A stretch of 64,000 nt of DNA from Companilactobacillus nantensis DSM 16982 (GTDB lineage Bacteria > Bacillota > Bacilli > Lactobacillales > Lactobacillaceae): NCBI RefSeq assembly GCF_001435815.1, contig NZ_AZFV01000006.1, forward strand, positions 54,275-118,274, written 5' to 3'. This document shows positions 57,947 to 64,000 of the stretch, in pieces. Under the pieces are notes generated by a model, which saw only the letters and a program-made list of their open reading frames with translations, was not told the origin of the DNA and searched no databases. Every line of letters starts with the position of its first letter. Positions within the stretch are counted from its first letter, which is position 1. Position numbers and translations under genes: made by a program.

Positions 57947-58661
57947 GCAGCGACTTCCTTAATTCGTTTATCTTGGGCATTTTAACAACTGCTAATAAAG
58001 CAATTGCAAAGCCACTAATTGCCAATACAACAGGGCCGGTACTTCCACCCATAACGTGCAAAGTTTGGTCACCTAATGTCTTATTGGTCATTGTTATTTC
58101 TTGTGATGTTGTTCCTGTGATACCTAGTTCTGATAATGGCATCTTAAATTCAAGCTCATCAGTATATCCATGTACAACTCTCTTATCAACACTTGTCGGA
58201 ACTTTATTAACATAGGCTTCAGTCTCTGTAGAAGCCTTATTTACACGACCCTGATTATTAGCATCATCTTCCCAGATTTGAAATCTAACTTTCTGCGGTT
58301 TATTTTCTTGGAGATCACCCAAATCAATCATTCTCAAAGAAAATTGTCTATCACCAACTGTCATTTCATACCCTGCCGTTTGCATATCCCTATATCCATT
58401 ACCGTGTTCCGGAGACATATCCAAATAGAAATAAATATTATTTTGATCAGCTAATAAAGATTCATGTTTAACATTGTAATCATCGGTTCCTGATGTGATG
58501 TCAGTAATTGGCTTATCTTTCCAATCATCAAAATTACCATCAATTTTGATACCTGATGTATTATTTGCTGGATTGCTTGTAACAGCAGCCTGAACATTTG
58601 TCGTCACGCTAAAAGATGCTAATCCTAATAGAACTAACATTGCTAAAATTATTTTTTTCAT
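57939..58661 (-). CDS. Firmicu-CTERM protein 1 (XrtG substrate)
   Basis: About 240 residues. Signal peptide (about 1-26), then a beta-rich domain starting IDGNFDDWKDKP (the type seen in DOMON/CBM9-like folds), and a C-terminal sorting signal: GGSTGPVVLA, a hydrophobic helix and a basic tail (PKINELRKSLHE). The TGPVV motif plus helix plus basic end is the Firmicu-CTERM signal. The ATG at 58661 has GAGGGGA upstream; the longer frame from 58727 lacks one. Confidence 0.85.
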   Translation of the reverse strand: MKKIILAMLVLLGLASFSVTTNVQAAVTSNPANNTSGIKIDGNFDDWKDKPITDITSGTDDYNVKHESLLADQNNIYFYLDMSPEHGNGYRDMQTAGYEMTVGDRQFSLRMIDLGDLQENKPQKVRFQIWEDDANNQGRVNKASTETEAYVNKVPTSVDKRVVHGYTDELEFKMPLSELGITGTTSQEITMTNKTLGDQTLHVMGGSTGPVVLAISGFAIALLAVVKMPKINELRKSLHE

Positions 58662-58802
58662 GCAATCCCCTCTCTTCAATTCCATTATATCATCATGAAA
58701 TAGACATAATATGACTAATGTATACACATTTGTCCATTAAAGAGAAGACAGCATAATAATAACAATTTTCAAAAATGGCAATAATTTATAATTATTTTTT
58801 AT

Positions 58803-59459
58803 TTATTTGGCAAACTTTTTTCTTAATTTTGGTACTGTGAAGAGACTTAGTACCGCTATCCCAAAACCAACACTTGCTAACACAACTGGTCCCGTGCTGG
58901 CACCTTTTGCATGGACAACCTGGGATCCTAGAATTGGCGTTGCCATTGAAATATCCTGATCCGTAAATTGAGTTGCATGTAAATCAGAATATGTCATTTT
59001 TGCTTCCATTGCTGAATAACTTTTACCATTTTTTTCATAAGTAGTTATGATGGCTGGAGAATGTACCATATTATATTCACCCATGGTTGAATCTTGTAAC
59101 ATGACTTTTTTACTAGCATTCTTTGGCAAATCCCATGCGTTTTTAATATTGATATCGTGCATTTTACCTCCAACTGTCAACTCATAACTGTTAACTTGCA
59201 TTGGATAATTATCTTGACCTGATTTTGACATAGTAATGTAGTAATAAATATACTTACCATCAGTTAGCAGCGATTCCTGCTTGACCGGATCACTATTCCA
59301 AGGGTTATGAATATCAACCTTAGGTTTATCTTTCCAGTCATCAAAATTTCCATCAATCGTGATGCCAAATTTATTCGTATCATCAGCTTTCACAACTGTA
59401 GTCATCCCCGTACTGACAATTCCTAAAGCAATGAGTATTGCGAAAAATATTTTGCGCAT
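58803..59459 (-). CDS. Firmicu-CTERM protein 2 (XrtG substrate)
   Basis: About 218 residues, paralogue of the protein at 57939. Signal peptide (about 1-27), IDGNFDDWKDKP domain, QESLLTDGKYIYYYITMS, then ASTGPVVLA, a hydrophobic helix and a basic tail (PKLRKKFAK). The ATG at 59459 has AGGAGG five bases upstream. An apparent 73-codon extension to 59678 runs into the repeat element and is not coding. 141 bases before Firmicu-CTERM protein 1, same strand. Confidence 0.85.
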   Translation of the reverse strand: MRKIFFAILIALGIVSTGMTTVVKADDTNKFGITIDGNFDDWKDKPKVDIHNPWNSDPVKQESLLTDGKYIYYYITMSKSGQDNYPMQVNSYELTVGGKMHDINIKNAWDLPKNASKKVMLQDSTMGEYNMVHSPAIITTYEKNGKSYSAMEAKMTYSDLHATQFTDQDISMATPILGSQVVHAKGASTGPVVLASVGFGIAVLSLFTVPKLRKKFAK

Positions 59460-59579
59460 CGTATCCTCCTTCTTAACTAAAATATATCTATACCAATTAT
59501 AGTCTCTATATGACGATTTATTAATATATTTATGTTTAAAGTAACATATTTCCTTAATAAAACAAATGGCTTTTTGTTT

Positions 59580-59755
59580 GCCGCCTCCGGGAGCACGACG
59601 ATGGAGTCTGCTGTGAGACTGGTCCGAGCCAAGATCTCGTACCTCGGTTTTGAACTTCGCACAAATCGCGAATTTCAAAACACGTCTTGTGCTGTAAGGA
59701 CGAAACGTCCTAACACCACTGTCACTGCTGACTCCATCGTCGTACTCCCTCCGGC
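59580..59755 (+). repeat. Cloverleaf-like structured element, copy D
   Basis: Begins GCCGCCTCC, ends CTCCGGC, then TAATTTAT. Outer stem GGGAGCACGACGATGGAGTC pairs with its right arm (few mismatches). Hairpin 1 GGTCCGAG / CTCGTACC, loop CCAAGAT; hairpin 2 TTCGC / GCGAA inside TTTTGAA / TTCAAAA; hairpin 3 AGGACG-AAA-CGTCCT. Confidence 0.85.
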
Positions 59756-59818
59756 TAATTTATCTTTTGAATATTTTTTATTCATTCATAAGTCATATTC
59801 AAGAAATTTATCGTACAA

Positions 59819-59849
59819 AAAAATCCCTGGAATTCCAGGGATTTTTTTA
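59819..59849. terminator. Bidirectional intrinsic terminator
   Basis: AAATCCCTGG / CCAGGGATTT hairpin with T-runs, between element D and the regulator gene. Confidence 0.7.
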
Positions 59850-59937
59850 TTTGATTTTTTTGATAATTCATTAACTGAAAAATTATATTAGCGACGGTTC
59901 TGAAACGAGCTACGGTGGGGCGGTTAGCTCCCTATCT

Positions 59938-60624
59938 TTAATCAATCATCATCAATCGATCTGCGTCTAAGATTTTAAATTTATTATTGGTGATTTTTTC
60001 AATCATGCCTTGTTTATCCAAGGATGTTAATTTCCGACTGATTGTTTCGGGCGTCGTCCCCAAATACGTTGCGATATCTTTCTTTTTAAGTGGAAGGGTG
60101 AACACATCGTCATCTAAGCCAGCACTTGTTTCCAAAAGATAATTTGCCAACCTACTTTCGACACTTGCTGTAGTGACCTCGGTTGTCTGTTGCTCAAGTT
60201 GGCCTACTCGACGTCCCAAGGCATTAACCATATTGACGGCTAGTTCTGGTGTCTCTTGCATCAACTTTTGGAAATCACTTCGGGTTATCTGACAAACGGC
60301 GGTGTCCATTAAAGCTTGGGCAAAACTGTTGTGATCTGAGTTTGCGAACAAGGCTGCTTCGCCATCGAAGTCCCCTGTTTGTAAAATCCGGAGCATCTGC
60401 TCTTTGCCATTGGCAGACATTTGGAAAACTTTTGCCTGACCATGCGCGACGATAATTAGTGAATCAGCTGCATCGCCCGCGGAAAATAGGTATTCTCCAT
60501 TTTTATAGTGATGGTGAGTCACCAACGTTGCGATGGTCTTTTTATCAGCCTTTGATAAATTTTCAAAGATCGAAACTAACTCCACACAATCTTCTGCAGT
60601 ATGGTCATGCGCTAATTTTGCCAT
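59938..60624 (-). CDS. Crp/Fnr-family redox regulator (FLP-like)
   Basis: 228 residues. Cyclic-nucleotide-binding-like N-domain (about 20-135), long dimer helix, winged HTH (about 175-215). The recognition helix reads TTPETISRKLTSL: the E-x-x-S-R pattern is that of FNR, which binds TTGAT-N4-ATCAA. It lacks FNR's four cluster Cys; instead Cys13 and Cys111 are present, like the two-Cys FLP of lactobacilli that switches through a disulfide. N-terminus HDHTAEDC could bind metal. Last gene after the HMA and ferritin-like genes. Confidence 0.85.
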   Translation of the reverse strand: MAKLAHDHTAEDCVELVSIFENLSKADKKTIATLVTHHHYKNGEYLFSAGDAADSLIIVAHGQAKVFQMSANGKEQMLRILQTGDFDGEAALFANSDHNSFAQALMDTAVCQITRSDFQKLMQETPELAVNMVNALGRRVGQLEQQTTEVTTASVESRLANYLLETSAGLDDDVFTLPLKKKDIATYLGTTPETISRKLTSLDKQGMIEKITNNKFKILDADRLMMID

Positions 60625-60637
60625 TAATTATTGCTCC

Positions 60638-61192
60638 TTAATCGAAATCTTCATCGTCTTCCTCTTCAAAACCTTCATGAGCACTCTTGCCTAATAAAGC
60701 TTGATAGATTCTGATTTGGTGGTTATTGAAACCTAATAGTTGAACTAAAATTTGAGCCATAAATGGACGATCTTCATTTTCAGCTAACTTGATAGCACGT
60801 GTCACAAACATATTGTCGGTACTGAAGTCATCAACAACTGTTTGAAGCATTTCCTCGGCACTCAAGTATTTGTTCTTACCATCTTCACTAATCATTGCAT
60901 AGTCAGAATATTCTTTAACTGTTGAAGGAGGAAGTTCACCCTCGTCCAGTAATTCATCGGCTATCTTATCATACCAAGCGTTGTTCTCGTCAACTGTTTG
61001 ATTTAAAACTGCTTTGTAATTCTCGGCGTTAGCGCCCTTAATGAACCATTTTAATTGGTGTAATTTAATATTTAATAGGAAATGATTGGAAACAATATGT
61101 CCAGTCATTGCACCAGCAGTTGGTTTGTGGTGATCTGCATCAGCTTGTTTTTGTTCAGCTGCAAATTTTTCATCGATTGTTAATTCAGTCAT
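60638..61192 (-). CDS. Dps/ferritin-like protein
   Basis: 184 residues, four-helix-bundle pattern typical of Dps-like ferritins: NHFLLNIKLHQLKWFIKGANAENYKAVL, then NNAWYDKIADELLDEGELPPST. Acidic tail (EEEDDEDFD). Possible iron storage or DNA/oxidant protection. The start overlaps the HMA gene stop by one base (TAATG), so the two are coupled. Confidence 0.75.
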   Translation of the reverse strand: MTELTIDEKFAAEQKQADADHHKPTAGAMTGHIVSNHFLLNIKLHQLKWFIKGANAENYKAVLNQTVDENNAWYDKIADELLDEGELPPSTVKEYSDYAMISEDGKNKYLSAEEMLQTVVDDFSTDNMFVTRAIKLAENEDRPFMAQILVQLLGFNNHQIRIYQALLGKSAHEGFEEEDDEDFD

Positions 61193-61422
61193 TAGGCAAG
61201 CTCCTTAACTTTAACTTTTAATACTTCGTATCCTAAATCAGTAATTACTTGAGCCAAATCATCAGCGGAAGTTTTGCTTTCATCAAAATCAGCTCTAACC
61301 TTACCTGCGTTGAAGAGAACCTTAACGTTAGAAACGCCATCTTGATTTTCAACGGCCTTTTGAATCTTAGTCATACATGATGGGCATGTTAATTCACCTA
61401 ATTGTAAAATTGCTTTTGCCAT
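61192..61422 (-). CDS. Heavy-metal-associated (HMA) metallochaperone
   Basis: 76 residues, one HMA domain with the metal-binding motif LTCPSCMTKI (CxxC) and the ferredoxin-like end LGYEVLKVKV. CopZ-like carrier of copper or another soft metal, presumably to the P-type ATPase next door. The ATG at 61422 has GGAGG upstream. Confidence 0.85.
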   Translation of the reverse strand: MAKAILQLGELTCPSCMTKIQKAVENQDGVSNVKVLFNAGKVRADFDESKTSADDLAQVITDLGYEVLKVKVKELA

Positions 61423-61475
61423 AATTGATTCCTCCATATTTCTTAATTCTTCGCGGTGAAGTTTCTAATACCCAC

Positions 61476-61493
61476 GAGCTGTAAATGTTTTAA
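61476..61493. repeat. Inverted repeat flanking element E, left
   Basis: GAGCTGTAAATGTTTTAA, inverse of 61750..61767 with one mismatch. The pair brackets element copy E. Confidence 0.55.
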
Positions 61494-61570
61494 GTATCCT
61501 CCACGCTTTATTCATAGAGAATATCGGATGTAAAATTTCATTTATTCTATCAAAATCAACGAATTATTTA

Positions 61571-61745
61571 GCCGGAAGGAGTGAGAAATTTATGCTGCTG
61601 TGCAGGTGGCGTTAGAGCTTTAGCTCTTACACCACGGGACGAGTTTTGAAATTTGCGGTTTGTGCAAAGTTCAAAATCGAGACTGGAGACCTTGGCTCCA
61701 GTCGGTCCCCACAGCAGCAATAAATTTCTCACTCCTGGAGGCGGC
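61571..61745 (-). repeat. Cloverleaf-like structured element, copy E
   Basis: In its own direction begins GCCGCCTCC, ends TTCCGGC. Outer stem GGAGTGAGAAATTTAT... pairs with its right arm. Hairpin 1 GACTGGAG / CTCCAGTC, loop CCAAGGT; hairpin 2 TTTGC / GCAAA; hairpin 3 AGAGC-TAAA-GCTCT inside GTGG / CCAC. Lies between the HMA and ATPase genes. Confidence 0.85.
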
Positions 61746-61749
61746 ATTT

Positions 61750-61767
61750 TTAAAACACTTACAGCTC
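61750..61767. repeat. Inverted repeat flanking element E, right
   Basis: TTAAAACACTTACAGCTC, 17 of 18 bases complementary to 61476..61493. Confidence 0.55.
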
Positions 61768-61818
61768 GCGAGCAATTAGAAAATCACTCGCTCAACTAAC
61801 TTACAAATACTATCTTAC

Positions 61819-63717
61819 TTAGTTTGCTGTTTTGAGAACTTGATTTGAATCAAGTTTTACAGGTTTATTTTTAATTAATCTCATCGCATTAAAGATAACG
61901 ACTAAGATACTAATTTCATGGACGAACATTCCACTACCCATATGGATAACTCCAACAATCAAACCTAAGAGTAGTAATGCGACAGTCCCAACAGCGATAA
62001 AGATATTTTCTTTCGTATTAGCAACAGTCTTCTTAGCTAGAACATAAGCATGTGCTAAAGCGTCGAAACTTGATTTAACTAAAATAATATCGGCTGTTTC
62101 AATCGCAACATCAGTCCCAGTACCCATTCCGATACCAATATCAGCTGTAGCAAGTGATGGACTATCATTAATACCATCACCAACGAAGGCTACGGTACTA
62201 CCTTGTTCTTGGAACTTCTTAACAAAGGTTACTTTATCTTCAGGAAGCAATTCAGCGTGAACCTCATCAATTGGCAATCTGTCGGCAACACGTTGGGCAG
62301 CAACTTTATTATCACCAGTCAACATTACGATTCTCTTCAAACCAGCATCTTTCAAAGCTTGAAGACCTTCACGAGCATCAGATCTAAGTTGGTCATTCAC
62401 ACCAACAACTAATTGTAATTCTTGATTGATTGCCATTAAAACGACGGAATCTCCATCATTCATTCGGCCATCAATTGCTTGTCTTTGTTCAGCAGAAATT
62501 TTTACATCGTTGGCTTTCATCAAACGTTCATTACCAACTAAAATCTTAAAGTCATTATTTTGACCAACTAATCCTTGGCCTTTAACAGTATCTAATTCAG
62601 GTAGTGCAGGTGTTTCCGTAATATCCTGATCAGTCGCATATTTCACAATTGCTTGGCCTAGTGGATGATCCGAAGTTTTTTCCACAGCGGCTAGTAAAGC
62701 GAGGTTCTTTTGCTTGTCACCAAAGTTATCCACATCCGTAACACTCATTTTACCGGTTGTTAATGTACCAGTTTTATCAAGGACTAAAGTATCCACATGT
62801 GAAAAACTATTAACGGCATTGCCACCTTTCATCAAAATACCATTTTTTGCACCATTACCAATTCCGGCAACGTTTGAAACAGGAGCACCGATAACCAAAG
62901 CACCAGGGCATCCAAGAACTAAAACAGTGATAGCTAATGGGAAATCACGGGTAATTGCCCAAACCAGAATCCCGATAATTAAAACAGCAGGCGTGTAATA
63001 TGTAGCAAATTTATCAATAAAACGAGCGGCAGGTGATTGACTATCTTGAGCTTCTTCAACAAGTTCGATGATTTTACCAAAAGTTGTATCTTCACCAACG
63101 GAAGTTGTTTCAACGGTAATTGTTCCGTTATCAGTTAAGGAACCAGCGAAAACTTTGTCACCGATACTTTTTTTAACAGGTGTTGACTCACCAGTAATTG
63201 AAGCTTCATTCATATATCCAGTTCCGTCAATAATCTTGCCATCGACTGGAATTTGGCCACCTGGTTTAACTAAAACATGGTCACCTTCATCCAAATCGTC
63301 AACGTCAACAGTCTCAGTTTTACCATCTTCATCAACTAATTCAGCAGTCGTTGGAGCCATCTTAGTCAAACTCTTAACCGAAGAACGAGTCTTTTCCAAA
63401 GTCTTTTGTTCCAAATAATTACCGAAGAGAAATAGGAAAGTTACAACAGCGGATTCCTCATATTCCCCGATAATAAAAGCACCGATAACCGCAATCGTTA
63501 CCAACAATTCAATACTGATAACTTTATTTTGCAATGCAGTAAAGGCGTGTAGAGCTACCGGAATAGCCCCAAGAATACTGGCAAGGATCATAAAGACCGT
63601 TGCGGCAGTTTCAATTTTCAAAACGTAACCCGAAAGTAAACTGAGTACAATCAGAATTGCGATTGAAGCAGTGATTTTATTTTGATGTTTCGTAATCCAT
63701 ACGTTTAATTTTGTCAT
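61819..63717 (-). CDS. P1B-type heavy-metal-translocating ATPase
   Basis: About 632 residues. TGES (actuator), membrane metal site GCPGALVIGAPVS, phosphorylation DKTGTLT, MLTGDN, hinge GDGINDSP, C-terminal helix HEISILVVIFNAMRL. It has no N-terminal HMA domain; a separate HMA protein is nearby. The intramembrane motif is CPG, not CPC, so copper, zinc/cadmium or another metal cannot be chosen from sequence. The ATG at 63717 has GAGAGG upstream. Two FNR-type boxes, one before the gene and one in its last codons, suggest redox control. Confidence 0.88.
   Translation of the reverse strand: MTKLNVWITKHQNKITASIAILIVLSLLSGYVLKIETAATVFMILASILGAIPVALHAFTALQNKVISIELLVTIAVIGAFIIGEYEESAVVTFLFLFGNYLEQKTLEKTRSSVKSLTKMAPTTAELVDEDGKTETVDVDDLDEGDHVLVKPGGQIPVDGKIIDGTGYMNEASITGESTPVKKSIGDKVFAGSLTDNGTITVETTSVGEDTTFGKIIELVEEAQDSQSPAARFIDKFATYYTPAVLIIGILVWAITRDFPLAITVLVLGCPGALVIGAPVSNVAGIGNGAKNGILMKGGNAVNSFSHVDTLVLDKTGTLTTGKMSVTDVDNFGDKQKNLALLAAVEKTSDHPLGQAIVKYATDQDITETPALPELDTVKGQGLVGQNNDFKILVGNERLMKANDVKISAEQRQAIDGRMNDGDSVVLMAINQELQLVVGVNDQLRSDAREGLQALKDAGLKRIVMLTGDNKVAAQRVADRLPIDEVHAELLPEDKVTFVKKFQEQGSTVAFVGDGINDSPSLATADIGIGMGTGTDVAIETADIILVKSSFDALAHAYVLAKKTVANTKENIFIAVGTVALLLLGLIVGVIHMGSGMFVHEISILVVIFNAMRLIKNKPVKLDSNQVLKTAN
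61837..61856. promoter_or_regulatory. FNR-type palindrome inside the ATPase 3' end
   Basis: AACTTGAT-TTGA-ATCAAGTT, a perfect TTGAT-N4-ATCAA site with the same 8-base arms as 63773..63792. It lies within the last codons of the ATPase gene, about 415 bases upstream of the HMA gene. Confidence 0.5.
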
Positions 63718-63772
63718 TTTGCTTACCTCTCTTAACTTACAAGACATATTCTAAAGGGATTGGCTTGATAAG

Positions 63773-63792
63773 AACTTGATGCTAATCAAGTT
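63773..63792. promoter_or_regulatory. FNR-type operator upstream of the P-type ATPase
   Basis: AACTTGAT-GCTA-ATCAAGTT, a perfect TTGAT-N4-ATCAA palindrome about 55 bases before the ATPase start. Candidate target of the FNR-type regulator at 59938, whose recognition helix has ETISR. Confidence 0.65.
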
Positions 63793-63820
63793 TCCAAAAA
63801 GTTTTGGTTTTTTTATATAT

Positions 63821-63991
63821 GCCGCCACCGGGAGTGAGCCACGAAGCCTGCTGTGGGACCGGTTCGAGCCAAGGTCTCGAACCTCGATTTTAAGCCTTGC
63901 AAAAACCGCAAGTCTTAAAATAAGTCCTCATGTAAGGACTAAAGTCCTAACATAACTGTCACTGCTGGCTTCGTTGCTCACTCCCGATGGC
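63821..63991 (+). repeat. Cloverleaf-like structured element, copy F
   Basis: Begins GCCGCCACC, ends GATGGC then TAGTTTATT. Outer stem CGGGAGTGAGC...ACGAAGCC pairs with its right arm. Hairpin 1 GGTTCGAG / CTCGAACC, loop CCAAGGT; hairpin 2 ATTTTAAG / CTTAAAAT with CTTGC / GCAAG; hairpin 3 AGGAC-TAAA-GTCCT. Upstream of the ATPase promoter. Confidence 0.85.
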
Positions 63992-64000
63992 TAGTTTATT

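Noticed and set aside
59460..59678. N-terminal extension of Firmicu-CTERM protein 2
   Set aside because: It is the translation of the leader and of element D; the signal peptide and AGGAGG place the start at 59459.
63700..63820. CopY-type operator (TACAnnTGTA) at the metal genes
   Set aside because: No such site was found; the palindrome present is of the FNR type.
20971..63991. Repeat elements as a CRISPR array or as plain terminators
   Set aside because: Copies are kilobases apart, in both orientations, without spacers and without T-runs after the stem.

Overview
The window looks like a chromosomal segment of a low-GC lactic acid bacterium. A Companilactobacillus-type Lactobacillaceae is my best inference. 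The grounds are the glgBCDAP-amylase glycogen operon, SLAP-domain and WxL-domain surface proteins, a DUF4767-type lipoprotein, a water-forming NADH oxidase, and the exosortase-G/Firmicu-CTERM cluster. I saw no rRNA, tRNA, CRISPR array, intact insertion sequence or replication origin.

Layout. 0-8.5 kb holds regulators (a HigA-like XRE protein and an AraC/GyrI pair), a proline iminopeptidase, an SDR oxidoreductase, two SLAP surface proteins (one with a CAP domain), a lipoprotein and an unknown coiled-coil membrane protein. 8.8-18.7 kb is the glycogen operon, read leftward: glgB, glgC, glgD, glgA, glgP and a GH13 amylase/pullulanase. 19.2-24 kb is purine salvage: adenine deaminase, an NCS2 permease and an adenosine-deaminase-family protein with an unusual active site. 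24-29.4 kb holds a third SLAP protein, small regulators, YitT, a WYL regulator and a DHA2 multidrug exporter. 29.6-34.9 kb is accessory DNA: a candidate small RNA, a SIR2-like protein, a decayed copy of the guaA 3' end, an inverted-repeat end, a DinG/XPD-type helicase, an IS4-type transposase remnant and the matching inverted repeat, lying against the intact guaA 3' end. 35-43 kb is mostly housekeeping: guaA, coaA, an SGNH hydrolase, a GPP34-like protein, an EAL protein, an NADH oxidase that seems to start at ATC, and a disulfide reductase. 43-53 kb has two WxL lectin-like adhesins on either side of helD. 54-59.5 kb is a complete XrtG (exosortase G) system with two Firmicu-CTERM substrates. 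59.9-63.7 kb is a metal/redox cluster: an FNR-type regulator, a ferritin-like protein, an HMA metallochaperone and a P1B ATPase, with two near-identical perfect FNR-type palindromes around the ATPase gene.

The most striking unexplained feature is an intergenic element of about 171-177 bp present six times (20971, 37477, 37867, 59580, 61571, 63821; both orientations). Each copy folds into a long outer stem enclosing three hairpins. Loops and junctions are conserved (CCAAGGT and TAAA), but the stem sequences differ between copies and still pair. That is compensatory variation and argues that the fold is selected. I cannot assign it to a known family.

How the parts fit together. The XrtG operon should sort the two secreted Firmicu-CTERM proteins at the membrane, probably joined to glycan assembly by the two glycosyltransferases. 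The FNR-type regulator carries the ETISR recognition helix expected for the TTGAT-N4-ATCAA boxes at the ATPase gene, so the redox/metal cluster is probably self-contained in its regulation. The purine genes form a salvage group, and the glycogen operon handles both synthesis and breakdown.
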